The notes beneath the pieces are model-generated. The model searched no databases. It had not been told where the DNA came from and worked only from the letters and a program-made list of their open reading frames with translations. This document shows positions 52,679 to 62,338 of a stretch of DNA of 64,000 bases, piece after piece (the stretch's first letter is position 1; each line of letters starts with the position of its first letter). Origin of the DNA: Alcaligenaceae bacterium (GTDB taxonomy: Bacteria; Pseudomonadota; Gammaproteobacteria; Burkholderiales; Burkholderiaceae_B); NCBI GenBank assembly GCA_947380655.1, contig CANCRX010000004.1, forward strand, positions 1-64,000, given 5' to 3'. Both the position numbers and the translations under genes were made by a program.

Positions 52679-53479
52679 ATGGCTGCATCGCACACCAAAC
52701 TGCTCAACTTCGTAGCTACTTTATTGTTGGCGGCTACGGCAATTACCTGTATTTCTCTGGGTCGCTGGCAGCTATCGCGCGCCCAAGAGCGCAGGCACAT
52801 CGCGGCAGTGATTCAAGAGGGACGCGCAGGTGAGCGCCTAAATCTTAATACCTACGCAAATCCCGAGTCACTACAGCCCTGGCGACCCGCAACGGTTGAG
52901 GGTATCTGGCAGCCGCAATTCAGTCTTTTACTTGATAACCGTAATCTGGATGGCAAACCTGGCTTATGGTTAGCGACCCCCTTACTCTTGGCAGACGGCA
53001 AGGTGATATTAATCTTAAGAGGATGGTTTGCCCGTCCAATCGGTACAGTCACTGGGCCTACAGTACTGAATCCAGAAGGCGTACAGAAAATAGAGGGCGA
53101 ACTGTCCTTGCGCGTGCCCAGACTGTTTGAGTTGTGGGGGGCGAGTGAACGCTCGGATAGCAGTTTGCCTGCAGGCTGGCCTGGTCAACAGCCATCAATT
53201 CAATTAGCCGGTCTGGAACAAAGTACTGAGAAACTCCCCAGATTACAAAATATCGATCTTGACGAGCTAAGTAAAAGACTAGGTATTAAATTTTTGCCTG
53301 TCGTGCTGATGCAAAAGAATGAAATTGATGATGGGCTTAAACGTGTTTGGCCCGAGCCCTCGGTCGACGCAGATAAAAACATGGGCTATGCGATGCAATG
53401 GTTCGGCTTCGCTGCGATTGCCGTCATTGCATGGCTTGGGTTTGCCTGGCGGATATGGCGACGCAAAAAAAACGCATGA
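52679..53479 (+). CDS. SURF1-family cytochrome oxidase assembly protein
   Basis: A 266-residue SURF1 protein. One N-terminal helix (LLNFVATLLLAATAITCISLG) and one C-terminal helix (WFGFAAIAVIAWLGFAW) flank a soluble domain with LGRWQLSRAQERR and ILRGWFARP. It helps insert heme a into subunit I. Confidence 0.94.
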   Translation: MAASHTKLLNFVATLLLAATAITCISLGRWQLSRAQERRHIAAVIQEGRAGERLNLNTYANPESLQPWRPATVEGIWQPQFSLLLDNRNLDGKPGLWLATPLLLADGKVILILRGWFARPIGTVTGPTVLNPEGVQKIEGELSLRVPRLFELWGASERSDSSLPAGWPGQQPSIQLAGLEQSTEKLPRLQNIDLDELSKRLGIKFLPVVLMQKNEIDDGLKRVWPEPSVDADKNMGYAMQWFGFAAIAVIAWLGFAWRIWRRKKNA

Positions 53480-53540
53480 CGACTAAAATACAAAGGCTGG
53501 GTGCTCAATACTGCGCGCCTGGCATGCAGTCAATTAAACA

Positions 53541-54212
53541 GTGAAGCAACCCGTGAAACAACAATTGAAACCCAGTGAAGCCAATCCGGTCATTCCAGCC
53601 AGTCCTGCAAAGACACGCTCAAAGACACCATTAGTTATTATTTTTTTACTGAGTTTGGCGCCCGTACTCGCCGCTGTGATCGTTTATTTCAATCCTCAAT
53701 GGCGTCCAGAGGGCAGCAACAATTACGGTCAGCTTGTTGAGCCGCAGCGGCCAATACCTGCCGCTACGGATCTAAAGCTGACGACGCTGGATGGCAACCC
53801 GTTTGACCTCAACACGCTAAAAGGCAAATGGTTGCTGGTCGCTGCCGATGGCGCGGCCTGCCCTGAATCTTGTGCGCGTAAACTTTTTATTTTGCGCAAC
53901 TCCCACGCCAGCCAGGGCAAGAACGTTGAGCGGCTTGCGCGCGTATGGTTTATTACCGATGACGCGCCTGTCCCAGAAAAGGTACTTGAGGCATATAAGG
54001 GCACGAACATGGTTCGTGTGAGTCCTGAACAATTGCAAAAATTTCTGACAACGATGGGTGTGCAAGCGGCAACACCCGCTGAAGCGCTCGCGGCACCGAT
54101 GTGGATTATTGATCCGAATGGCAATCTGATCATGCAATATCCCGCAGACTCAGAACCAGAAAAAGTACGCAAAGACATTAGCAAACTTGTTTATAACTCC
54201 CGAATCGGCTAA
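53541..54212 (+). CDS. Membrane-anchored SCO-like/thioredoxin-fold cox assembly protein
   Basis: A 223-residue protein with one helix (VIIFLLSLAPVLAAVIVYF) and a thioredoxin-like domain with Cys107-x3-Cys111 in CPESCARKL, which resembles the CPDVC copper site of SCO proteins. It lacks an obvious SCO distal His. It lies between SURF1 and heme A synthase, so a copper or redox role in oxidase assembly is likely but unproven. The start is GTG at 53541 (a GTG at 53553 is possible). Confidence 0.82.
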   Translation: MKQPVKQQLKPSEANPVIPASPAKTRSKTPLVIIFLLSLAPVLAAVIVYFNPQWRPEGSNNYGQLVEPQRPIPAATDLKLTTLDGNPFDLNTLKGKWLLVAADGAACPESCARKLFILRNSHASQGKNVERLARVWFITDDAPVPEKVLEAYKGTNMVRVSPEQLQKFLTTMGVQAATPAEALAAPMWIIDPNGNLIMQYPADSEPEKVRKDISKLVYNSRIG

Positions 54213-54217
54213 ATCCC

Positions 54218-55231
54218 ATGTCAGTGCAATCTAAAAAGCGCTATCGAAAAATCCTGTTCCTGACATGGTTTTTAACGCTTGACCTGATCATGTTTGGTGC
54301 GTTTGTCAGACTGACGGACTCAGGTCTTGGTTGTCCAGACTGGCCTGGTTGCTACGGTAGCGTGACGCCTGTAGGCGCCCTGTCTGAGATCAGGCAGGCG
54401 GTGAGCGTGATGCCAGACGGTCCGGTTACCTTGCCTAAGGCCTGGATTGAAATGGTGCATCGCTATGTCGGTGCACTGCTCGGATTCTTGATCATCTGCA
54501 TAAGCTGGATGGCCTGGCGCCACCGTCAGTCATTTAAACAGACGCCCACACTTGCCGTGGTTGCACTGATTGCCGTGTGCGTGCAAGGAGCCTTTGGTGC
54601 ATGGACGGTAACGCATAAGTTAATGCCTGTTGTCGTAACGGGGCATCTGTTGGGTGGAATGTTGTTGCTTGCCCTGATGACCTGGCTTGCCGCCCGTGAG
54701 CGAGAACATTTGCCGGTCGCCTCGGCGATGAAGGGGTATAAGCCCTGGATGGCGTTTGGCTTTGCCTTGTTATGTATACAAATAGGGCTCGGCGGGTGGG
54801 TAAGTACTAACTACGCAGCGCTGGCTTGCATGGACTTTCCAACCTGCCATGGAGAATGGTTACCTGAAATGGACATTTCCAGCGGCTATTCCTTGATTCG
54901 CGGCCTGGGAGAAATGCCCAACGGTGAAATGATTTCCCAGCCAGCCTTAACGGCGATCCACTGGTTACACCGTAATTTTGCGTTCCTGATCTTTGTTTAC
55001 CTTGGTGCACTGGCCTGGCGGCTGCGGACAGATCAGGGGCTCAGAGGACCTGCAACCCTCTTATTTGCGTTGCTGTTCGCCCAGTTACTGACTGGGCTGA
55101 CTACAATATTTTTTCAATGGCCTTTGTTAATCGCCGTATTACATAACGGTGGTGCGGCGGGACTTGTATTGGCAAGTGTTACTTTACTCGTGCGCCTGAG
55201 TCGGGCAGGTTCAACAGCGGTACGCGGCTAA
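54218..55231 (+). CDS. ctaA: Heme A synthase (COX15/CtaA)
   Basis: A 337-residue membrane enzyme with about eight helices that oxidises heme O to heme A. The histidine segments MVHRYVGALLGF, VTGHLLGGMLLL and AIHWLHRNFAFL fit the heme-binding sites. It starts 5 bases after the upstream gene and is followed by ctaB. Confidence 0.96.
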   Translation: MSVQSKKRYRKILFLTWFLTLDLIMFGAFVRLTDSGLGCPDWPGCYGSVTPVGALSEIRQAVSVMPDGPVTLPKAWIEMVHRYVGALLGFLIICISWMAWRHRQSFKQTPTLAVVALIAVCVQGAFGAWTVTHKLMPVVVTGHLLGGMLLLALMTWLAAREREHLPVASAMKGYKPWMAFGFALLCIQIGLGGWVSTNYAALACMDFPTCHGEWLPEMDISSGYSLIRGLGEMPNGEMISQPALTAIHWLHRNFAFLIFVYLGALAWRLRTDQGLRGPATLLFALLFAQLLTGLTTIFFQWPLLIAVLHNGGAAGLVLASVTLLVRLSRAGSTAVRG

Positions 55232-55268
55232 CCGGTACAATCACTACTGATTGCCTAAAATAGAAACC

Positions 55269-56162
55269 ATGTCCAGTCTCGCAGCTACCCCTCCAGGTTT
55301 ATTACGTCAGTATCTCGTACTGACCAAGCCCCGCGTCACGCAACTGGCCGTGTTCTGTGCGGTGATCGGGATGTTTCTCGCAACGCCTGGTCTGCCCGAT
55401 ATGCAGCGGGTGGTCGCAGCGACCGCGGGTATCTGGTTGCTCGCTGCAGCGGCCTTTGCAATTAACTGTCTGATCGAGCAGCAGGTCGATGCCCGGATGT
55501 TGCGTACCGCGCGACGCGCCACTGCACAGGGAACAATTTCTACATTTCAGGTGCTGAGTTTGTCGAGCCTGCTTGGCGGTGTCGGCATGTTGGTGCTTTA
55601 CCGGTGGGTGAACCCTTTAACGATGTGGCTGACTTTTGCTACGTTTGTTGGATATGCCGTGATTTACACGGTGATACTCAAACCTCACACTCCTCAAAAT
55701 ATTGTGATTGGCGGTCTGTCTGGTGCGATGCCGCCTGCGCTTGGCTGGGCCGCGATTGCAGACTCCGTACCAGCCGAGGCGTGGTTGTTAGTGTTAATTA
55801 TTTTTATCTGGACACCTCCGCATTTTTGGGCGCTGGCGCTTTACCGAACCAATGACTATGCTCGTGCAGGTCTGCCGATGCTGCCTGTCACGCATGGCCA
55901 GCAATTTACACGCCTGCATATCCTGCTCTATAGCGTTGCATTGCTCGCGACTACTCTTTTACCCTACATCATTGGAATGAATGGCTGGCTGTATTTAATC
56001 GCAGCGTTGGTCTTAGGTCTGATGTTTGTGCGTTATGCCTGGCGTTTATACAAAAACTATAGTGACGAGTTGTCACGTTCGATGTTTCGTTTTTCGATCC
56101 TTTATCTTTCGCTTTTATTCGGTGCTTTATTAGTTGATCACTGGCTGATCGTGGGCACTTGA
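55269..56162 (+). CDS. ctaB: Heme O synthase (protoheme IX farnesyltransferase)
   Basis: A 297-residue UbiA-family prenyltransferase. It has NCLIEQQVDARMLRTARRA (Asp-rich active site), the ALGWAAIADSVP segment and WTPPHFWALAL. It attaches farnesyl to heme B. I chose the ATG at 55269 (MSSLAATPPG) over a TTG at 55251. Confidence 0.96.
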   Translation: MSSLAATPPGLLRQYLVLTKPRVTQLAVFCAVIGMFLATPGLPDMQRVVAATAGIWLLAAAAFAINCLIEQQVDARMLRTARRATAQGTISTFQVLSLSSLLGGVGMLVLYRWVNPLTMWLTFATFVGYAVIYTVILKPHTPQNIVIGGLSGAMPPALGWAAIADSVPAEAWLLVLIIFIWTPPHFWALALYRTNDYARAGLPMLPVTHGQQFTRLHILLYSVALLATTLLPYIIGMNGWLYLIAALVLGLMFVRYAWRLYKNYSDELSRSMFRFSILYLSLLFGALLVDHWLIVGT

Positions 56163-56788
56163 AAGTGATTTCGATTTCACCTCTAAAGTCCGAACACCAA
56201 TCAAAGCGGCGCAGCCTTTTTTTGTCTGCGTTGGCCTTGAGCCTGAGTGCAGCACTGAGTGCTTGCGGCGAGTCGACCGTGACATTTAAAGGCAGTGATA
56301 TTAGCGGTTCTCACCTGGGCCAAAAATGGTCGCTGACAGGCATGGACGGGAAAACCTATAGCCCTTCAGATTTCAGCGGTAAGGTCACGTTAGTTCTGTT
56401 TGGTTTTACCCAGTGCCCGGACGTTTGCCCGACCTCTCTGGCTGAGCTTGCTCAGGTCATGAAATTGCTTGGAGAAGATGCCGCACGGGTGCAGGTCTTG
56501 ATGATTACGGTAGATCCAGAGCGTGATACGCCCGAGGTGCTGCGCGCATACGTTTCAGGGTTTGATTCCCGTTTTATGGGTTTGACGGGGACGCCTGAGC
56601 AGATCAAGACCGCTGCGGGTTCCTTTAAAGCCTATTACGCGCGTGCTGCGACCGTAAATGGGAACTACAACATGGATCACAGTGCTAATTTTTATTTGCT
56701 GGATGTAAAGGGCGAGTCGCGTGTGCTGCTGGCTAATAATGCCGGCGCAGAAAATATTGCCCATGACATACGAGCGCTGTTGCGCTGA
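56159..56788 (+). CDS. SCO-family copper chaperone lipoprotein
   Basis: A 209-residue SCO protein. A lipoprotein signal ends at Cys36 in AALSAC. The copper site is Cys86/Cys90 in CPDVCPT with His174 in MDHSANFYL. It loads CuA of subunit II. The TTG start overlaps the ctaB stop by 4 bases; a GTG at 56165 is possible. Last gene of the cox assembly group. Confidence 0.92.
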   Translation: MKVISISPLKSEHQSKRRSLFLSALALSLSAALSACGESTVTFKGSDISGSHLGQKWSLTGMDGKTYSPSDFSGKVTLVLFGFTQCPDVCPTSLAELAQVMKLLGEDAARVQVLMITVDPERDTPEVLRAYVSGFDSRFMGLTGTPEQIKTAAGSFKAYYARAATVNGNYNMDHSANFYLLDVKGESRVLLANNAGAENIAHDIRALLR

Positions 56789-56839
56789 GATGCCAAGCTT
56801 ATCCAGATAAATTAGTGAATTAACGTTTTACTGTTAGCT

Positions 56840-57064
56840 TTACTTGTTGATAGTTGTTTGCCAATCGCGAAAAGCCTGCTGAGCCGTTTCGTTGAGTTCG
56901 GCGAGAGGCAGAGACGCGCGGTGCTCGATAATCATTCGCGCATAAGCCGTGGCGAGCGAAGACGCTTCGCGGCATAGGCGAAGTTCTTCACCGACGGAAG
57001 GGCTACGCTGGCGCCAAAAATTAATGGCGGACTCGATCTCAGATAAGGTAATCAAACTTTGCAT
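56840..57064 (-). CDS. DUF3717-type small protein
   Basis: A 74-residue protein: ITLSEIESAINFWRQRSPSVGEEL, followed by YARMIIEHRASLPLAELNE. This matches the short Burkholderiales DUF3717 pattern. Probably cytoplasmic and all-helical. Function unknown. Divergent from phaM. Confidence 0.78.
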   Translation of the reverse strand: MQSLITLSEIESAINFWRQRSPSVGEELRLCREASSLATAYARMIIEHRASLPLAELNETAQQAFRDWQTTINK

Positions 57065-57219
57065 GCCTCTATTGTCCCAGATTAATGGCTCAAGAGGAGA
57101 TACACCAGGGCACGTCAGTCAGTTTTGTCGGGTAAAACAGGAAGCTTTTTCCTGATACGGGTAATATCTCATTCAGAGTTAGTCTCTCACCAATCAGTCA
57201 TTGCCGGAAAGGATCCACT

Positions 57220-57948
57220 ATGAGCGTATCGCCTACGAATCCCTTTGTGTTGCCCGGACTCGGGCAAACCGGTGAGCAAGCTGCAAATCCCTTGCTCGCC
57301 AGTATGGAAATGATGCGCCAGGCATTTGCTGGCCTGGCCGGATCGGGAGGTTTTTCTGCAGGCATGCCGATGACGCCCTCCATGAATCCCGAAGATCTTG
57401 AGAAACGCATCGCAGAATTAAAAACAGTGGAAAACTGGTTGAAATTAAATCTTTCCATGCTGAGCAGTACGATTCAGGGCATGGAGGTTCAGTTAGCAAC
57501 GATTGCAACCTTGCGCTCCTTTGCAAACTCAATGAGTCATACCCAGTCTACTAGCGGAGCCGATGCGCCCAGCGCGCTAGAGGTGATGTTGGGACTGAGG
57601 CCTCAGACACGTACGTCGCAGACCGAGCCAAAGCAAGAGTCCGCACCACCTGCCACTCCTGAGCCTGAGCATACAGCCGCGCCGGTTTCATCGGCTCACC
57701 CGGCTGATGAACCAGTACCCGACACGAATAAACAAGACGCACATGCCGTACCCGCAGCCGCCAAGGCTTGGTGGGATATGCTGCAAAACCAATTCAGTCA
57801 GGTTGCTGCCGCTACCGCTGCAACACTGCATCGCACTGCGGACAAGTCGACGGCTAAAAAAGCAGCAACAAAAAAAACGACCACTTCAAGAGCAACTAAA
57901 AAGACAGCCTCAAGTAGCGCACGTAAGAAACCAACCATCAAAAAATAA
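57220..57948 (+). CDS. phaM: PhaM-like polyhydroxyalkanoate granule regulatory protein
   Basis: A 242-residue protein with a central helix LEKRIAELKTVENWLKLNLSML typical of PhaM, and a C-terminal Lys/Ala/Thr-rich tail (STAKKAATKKTTTSRATKKTA, histone-H1-like) that can bind DNA. In Ralstonia PhaM activates PHB synthase and tethers granules to the nucleoid. Its presence suggests PHB formation. It lies 11 bp before glmU. AAAGGA precedes the ATG. Confidence 0.82.
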   Translation: MSVSPTNPFVLPGLGQTGEQAANPLLASMEMMRQAFAGLAGSGGFSAGMPMTPSMNPEDLEKRIAELKTVENWLKLNLSMLSSTIQGMEVQLATIATLRSFANSMSHTQSTSGADAPSALEVMLGLRPQTRTSQTEPKQESAPPATPEPEHTAAPVSSAHPADEPVPDTNKQDAHAVPAAAKAWWDMLQNQFSQVAAATAATLHRTADKSTAKKAATKKTTTSRATKKTASSSARKKPTIKK

Positions 57949-57959
57949 ATTTCATATCT

Positions 57960-59333
57960 ATGTTGAACATTGTGATTCTGGCTGCTGGGCTAGGTAAAAG
58001 GATGCAGTCCGACCTGCCCAAAGTACTGCACACTATTGCAGGACGATCGATGCTCGCGCATGTGCTGGATGGTGCGCGCGCACTCAATGCTGATGGCATT
58101 GTTGTCGTGGTAGGCCACGGTGCTGAACAAGTCAAAACAGCTTTTGCTGCGCAGACAGATTTACAGTTTGCACTTCAGCAGCCTCAGCTCGGTACAGGCC
58201 ATGCGGTTCAACAAGCCATCCCTTTGTTGAAAGAAGATGGCGAAGACGACGTCACTATTGTGCTGTATGGCGATGTGCCGCTGGTTCAGCTCCCAACCTT
58301 GCAGGCATTGCTTGTTGCGCGTCAGGACGGCCTGGCGGTATTGACTGAAATACTTGCAGATCCAACAGGGTATGGTCGTATCGTACGGGATCAGGATGGT
58401 GATGTATCTGCAATCGTTGAGCACAAAGACGCCAGTGAGGAGGAGCGTGCCATTCAAGAGGTAAACACTGGCATCATTGCTGCACCGACTGCTGCGCTCA
58501 AGCGCTGGCTGTCCCAGCTCAATAATAATAATGCGCAAGGTGAGTATTACTTGACTGACATTATTGGTATGGCGGTTGCAGAGGGAATTAAAGTTGAGGT
58601 TGCGCATCCAGGCGGCGCTTTCGAAACGCTGGGCGTGAATAGTCGTGTGCAGCAAGCTCAGCTTGAACGACTCTGGCAGGCAGAGCAAGCCAGACGTCAG
58701 CTCGAAGCAGGCGTGACGCTTGCCGATCCTGCGCGGTTTGATCTGCGTGGGGAGTTAAGCTGCGGACGCGATGTTTTTATCGATGTCGGTTGTGTGTTTG
58801 AAGGTGTCGTGACGTTGGGTGATGGTGTACGCGTTGGCGCGCATTGTGTGTTGCGCGATGTTGTAATTGGCCAAGGAACACAGATTGAGGCCTATAGCCA
58901 TCTGGATCAGGCGCAGGTCGGGCGTGATGCACGCATCGGCCCTTACGCACGACTGCGTCCGGGTGCTAAGCTTGCTGATCAGACCCATGTCGGTAATTTC
59001 GTTGAAATTAAAAACACGATTCTGGGTGAGGGTAGTAAAGCCAATCACCTCGCGTATGTAGGCGATGCAGATATCGGTGCGCGGGTCAATATCGGTGCGG
59101 GTACGATCACATGTAATTACGATGGCGTGAATAAATTCAGAACAGTGATTGAAGACGATGCGTTTATCGGCTCGGATACGCAGCTCGTGGCCCCCGTGCG
59201 CGTGGGCCGTGGCGCGACGATTGGAGCAGGGACCACACTGACTGTGGATGCCCCGGCTGAGCAGCTCACTATTTCTCGTGTGAAACAAACAACCATTGCA
59301 GGCTGGAAGCGGCCAGTGAAAAAAGCCAAGTGA
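57960..59333 (+). CDS. glmU: Bifunctional UDP-GlcNAc pyrophosphorylase/GlcN-1-P acetyltransferase
   Basis: A 457-residue GlmU. The uridylyltransferase domain begins ILAAGLGKRMQSDLPKVLH and includes LYGDVPLV. The C-terminal half is a left-handed beta-helix acetyltransferase (KLADQTHVGNFVEIKN, NIGAGTITCNYDGVNK). It makes UDP-GlcNAc for peptidoglycan and LPS, partnering glmS at the end of this window. Confidence 0.97.
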   Translation: MLNIVILAAGLGKRMQSDLPKVLHTIAGRSMLAHVLDGARALNADGIVVVVGHGAEQVKTAFAAQTDLQFALQQPQLGTGHAVQQAIPLLKEDGEDDVTIVLYGDVPLVQLPTLQALLVARQDGLAVLTEILADPTGYGRIVRDQDGDVSAIVEHKDASEEERAIQEVNTGIIAAPTAALKRWLSQLNNNNAQGEYYLTDIIGMAVAEGIKVEVAHPGGAFETLGVNSRVQQAQLERLWQAEQARRQLEAGVTLADPARFDLRGELSCGRDVFIDVGCVFEGVVTLGDGVRVGAHCVLRDVVIGQGTQIEAYSHLDQAQVGRDARIGPYARLRPGAKLADQTHVGNFVEIKNTILGEGSKANHLAYVGDADIGARVNIGAGTITCNYDGVNKFRTVIEDDAFIGSDTQLVAPVRVGRGATIGAGTTLTVDAPAEQLTISRVKQTTIAGWKRPVKKAK

Positions 59334-60742
59334 GCACTGCAGCCGAACCGCAAAAAACTGAGACGTCCGCGCCCGCAGCTGCTGAGCCAGTCGACGGCTT
59401 ACCTAACCCACGCCGCCGCTGGGCGGCCTTAACATTGCTGATTGGTATCGGCATGTCTGTGCTGGACTCTTCGATGTCCAATGTGGCGTTGCCGACTATC
59501 GCACGAGAGTTGAATCAAAGTGCCGCAGCAGTCGTCTGGATCGTAAACGCCTACGGCCTGACCTTGGTCATGACGCTATTGCCAATGTCCGCCATAGGAG
59601 AGCGTACTGGTTTCAAGCGCTTATTTAAATATGGTTTGTTGCTGTTCACGGTTGCTTCGGTTGCGAGCTCTCTCGCACCTAACTTACCCCTGCTATTACT
59701 GTGCCGTGTATTGCAGGGCCTGGGTGGCTCGGCAATCATGTGTTTGTTTGGCGCCTTAGTTCGTCATATCTATCCCCCTAAGATGATGGCGCGTGGTATT
59801 GGGATCAATGCAATGATGGTGGGTGTGACCTCAGTGCTGGGTCCTACGATTGGCTCATTTATCTTATCGGTCTCGAGCTGGCACTGGATTTTTGCGGTCA
59901 ATATTCCTATTGGATTGTTAGCCTTGCTAGGTGTTAAATATTTGCCAGATGTTGCACCCATCAAGGGTCGCTTTGACTGGCAGTCCGCCTGCCTGAGCAT
60001 GCTGACTGTTGGTTTGATTATTGTGGGGATTGATTATCTTTCGACCTATACCTGGCAGTCTGTTGGCGTGATTGTTCTGGGGGCATTAACGGGTGTGGTG
60101 TTGATGCGTCGTAGTAATCAACAGACTGCGCCGCTGGTACCGGTTGATTTACTCAAAATATCTTCTTTGCGTTTTGCCATTGCAGCCTCACTTTGTACCT
60201 TTTCAGCGCAAATGGCGACATTTATTTCCCTTCCGTTTTACCTACAGCAGACCTTGCATCGTCCGCAATCCTCCGTTGGTATGTTGATGGCGGCCTGGCC
60301 GATGGGGGCGGCCTTGATTGCTCTCGTAGCGGGTCGGTTATCAAATATTTATCCAGTCGCGATTCTCAGTGGGCTGGGCGCAGGCTCAATGGCGACTGGC
60401 ATTGCAATGATTGTGCTGATGCCAGCGTCGGCTAGCGATGTCTGGTTGATGCTGGCGATGGCACTTGCCGGTATCGGCTTCGGCTTTTTTCAAACACCGA
60501 ATAATCGCGTCATTATCGGATCAGCTCCTCGGCACCGAGCGGGCGCCCTGGGCGGTTTACAGGCGACGACCCGCGTGTTTGGTCAGACTTTCGGTGCCGC
60601 GATGGTGGCATCGGCTTTCAGTCTAAGCGTAACAGTGGGTCCAACACTCGGACTGATTGTTGGGATTACCTTCGCTTCGATCGCTGTCTTAGTCAACGTT
60701 ATTCGCCACCGTCAAGCTGGTGTCTCGCGAAGCGAGGGCTGA
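59330..60742 (+). CDS. MFS exporter, DHA2/EmrB-like
   Basis: A 470-residue major facilitator protein with about fourteen helices. Motif A-like and motif C-like segments are seen (LDSSMSNVALPTIARELN, GIGINAMMVGVTSVLGPTIG). It resembles the drug:H+ antiporters EmrB/QacA. The GTG start overlaps the glmU stop as GTGA, so it is translationally coupled. Substrate unknown. Confidence 0.93.
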   Translation: MSTAAEPQKTETSAPAAAEPVDGLPNPRRRWAALTLLIGIGMSVLDSSMSNVALPTIARELNQSAAAVVWIVNAYGLTLVMTLLPMSAIGERTGFKRLFKYGLLLFTVASVASSLAPNLPLLLLCRVLQGLGGSAIMCLFGALVRHIYPPKMMARGIGINAMMVGVTSVLGPTIGSFILSVSSWHWIFAVNIPIGLLALLGVKYLPDVAPIKGRFDWQSACLSMLTVGLIIVGIDYLSTYTWQSVGVIVLGALTGVVLMRRSNQQTAPLVPVDLLKISSLRFAIAASLCTFSAQMATFISLPFYLQQTLHRPQSSVGMLMAAWPMGAALIALVAGRLSNIYPVAILSGLGAGSMATGIAMIVLMPASASDVWLMLAMALAGIGFGFFQTPNNRVIIGSAPRHRAGALGGLQATTRVFGQTFGAAMVASAFSLSVTVGPTLGLIVGITFASIAVLVNVIRHRQAGVSRSEG

Positions 60743-60748
60743 CAGAAG

Positions 60749-61822
60749 ATGGCTCATCCACTCATGCGAATTTTGCAGATTAATACCGAGCGTGGCTGGC
60801 GGGGTGGGGAGAGGCAGACATTATTAACGGCGTTGAATCAACGTAAGTTAGGCCATCATGTTGAGCTACTGGTTCACGCACAAGGTGAGCTTGCAAAAAG
60901 AGCAGCGGAGCAGGGTCTAAGCGTGCATCGTGTGCGCAGCGGGGCAAGCTTTGGTGTCTGGCTTGCGATGCACGGTCGGCGCTATGACATATTGCACGCA
61001 CAAACAGCCAAGGTTGTAGCGTGGGCTGTTTTCTCGAAACCATTTCATCGCCGTCCGATTATTTTTTCCCGACGGACAAGTTTTCCTGTTGGTTCAACCA
61101 AATGGGCAACACATTGGAAATGGCAGAATGTGGATCAGCTTGTCGCGATTAGTGAGGCCGCCGCCGCAGCCCCCCGCTCAATGGGACTGCAGCCGATTGT
61201 TATTCAAAGCGCAGTGCCTGCCGTTGCTCCTGCACCTGAGCGCGTGCGTACATTTGTTTTGGACAATAATTTAGAGGGCAGGCGCCTTGTAGGAACTGTT
61301 TCGGCACTCTCGCCAGAAAAAGATCCCGTCACCCTGATCCGCGCAGCAGCAATTGTCTGCGCACAATTTAATGATGTGAGTTTTGTGCATTGGGGCGCGT
61401 CCGGACAGGCAAGCGCACCGGCACAAGCCTGTATTGAAGAGCTTGGTTTGCAAGATCGATACTTATTGGCTGGCTTTGCCGCTGGTGTTGAACAGCTTTA
61501 TCCAGCATTGTCAGTATTTGTAATGGCTTCAAAATTCGAAGCGCTTGGTACCAGCGTGCTCGATGCGATGATGCAACACGTACCGGTCGTTTCAACCGAT
61601 GCAGGCGGGTTGAAAGAAACACTTTCAAATGGACGTGGTCTGCTGGTTGGTGTGGGTGACGTGGAGGCGATGGCTATCAATATTATTGAATTGCTCGACC
61701 ATCCACAAAAAGCTGCAGCCATGGCTGGGCACGCCTATGCAGAAGTTATCGCAGAATACGATGTGGAGCGTATGGCACGTCGTTATTTGAATGTGTACGC
61801 CTCAGTGCTGTCACGTCGCTAA
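60749..61822 (+). CDS. Glycosyltransferase (GT-B, family 4-like)
   Basis: A 357-residue GT-B glycosyltransferase. The N-terminal RGWRGGERQTLL loop and the C-terminal EALGTSVLDAMMQHVPVVSTD acidic motif are typical of GT4. It would use a nucleotide sugar. It starts 6 bases after the MFS gene and is last in the phaM-glmU operon, so a link to glycan export is possible. Acceptor unknown. Confidence 0.92.
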   Translation: MAHPLMRILQINTERGWRGGERQTLLTALNQRKLGHHVELLVHAQGELAKRAAEQGLSVHRVRSGASFGVWLAMHGRRYDILHAQTAKVVAWAVFSKPFHRRPIIFSRRTSFPVGSTKWATHWKWQNVDQLVAISEAAAAAPRSMGLQPIVIQSAVPAVAPAPERVRTFVLDNNLEGRRLVGTVSALSPEKDPVTLIRAAAIVCAQFNDVSFVHWGASGQASAPAQACIEELGLQDRYLLAGFAAGVEQLYPALSVFVMASKFEALGTSVLDAMMQHVPVVSTDAGGLKETLSNGRGLLVGVGDVEAMAINIIELLDHPQKAAAMAGHAYAEVIAEYDVERMARRYLNVYASVLSRR

Positions 61823-61825
61823 AAT

Positions 61826-62305
61826 TCAAACGGTCGCTGTGACAGCGATATACGTCTCGAACTTACTGCGATGCACAGAAAAAAAACTGCGTACATTGCG
61901 GACATTCGCTTCGGCCGTCAGTGCCCGATGCACGAGCGCATGATAAGCCGGCATGTCGGCGACCTGAGCGATCAATACAAAATCCGGTCCTGTTGAAACC
62001 CGATAGCATTGCAGCACAGAGGGCTCCTGCTCGGCACGCTGTTCAAACTGCTGCAGCCTTTCAGCAGTCTGCACATCGAGTGTGACCTCAATAATGGCGG
62101 TTAGCGTATTGGCGACTTTGGCGGGCGCGACGATTGCGATCTGTTTTTCGATGACTCCGGTTTCGATCAGTCGGCGAACGCGTCGCATGCAAGTCGGGGG
62201 CGAGGCGTGCACAATTTCAGCGAGTGCCTGATTCGATAGGCTGGCATCTTTCTGGATTTGATTGAGAATACGGACATCGAGTTCATCGAGTTCAACGCTA
62301 GCCAT
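61826..62305 (-). CDS. Lrp/AsnC-family regulator
   Basis: A 159-residue Lrp-type regulator: N-terminal HTH (LSNQALAEIVHASPPTCMRRVRRLIETG) and a C-terminal RAM ligand domain (VLQCYRVSTGPDFVLIAQV). Divergent from glmS; the shared gap holds two matching palindromes. It may control glmS and itself. Confidence 0.93.
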   Translation of the reverse strand: MASVELDELDVRILNQIQKDASLSNQALAEIVHASPPTCMRRVRRLIETGVIEKQIAIVAPAKVANTLTAIIEVTLDVQTAERLQQFEQRAEQEPSVLQCYRVSTGPDFVLIAQVADMPAYHALVHRALTAEANVRNVRSFFSVHRSKFETYIAVTATV

Positions 62306-62338
62306 GAGGTGTCCTGGTGAAATAAAACAGCTAAATGA

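Noticed and set aside
58161..59288. Two long minus-strand frames antisense to glmU
   Set aside because: Shadows of glmU with low-credibility composition and no family resemblance.
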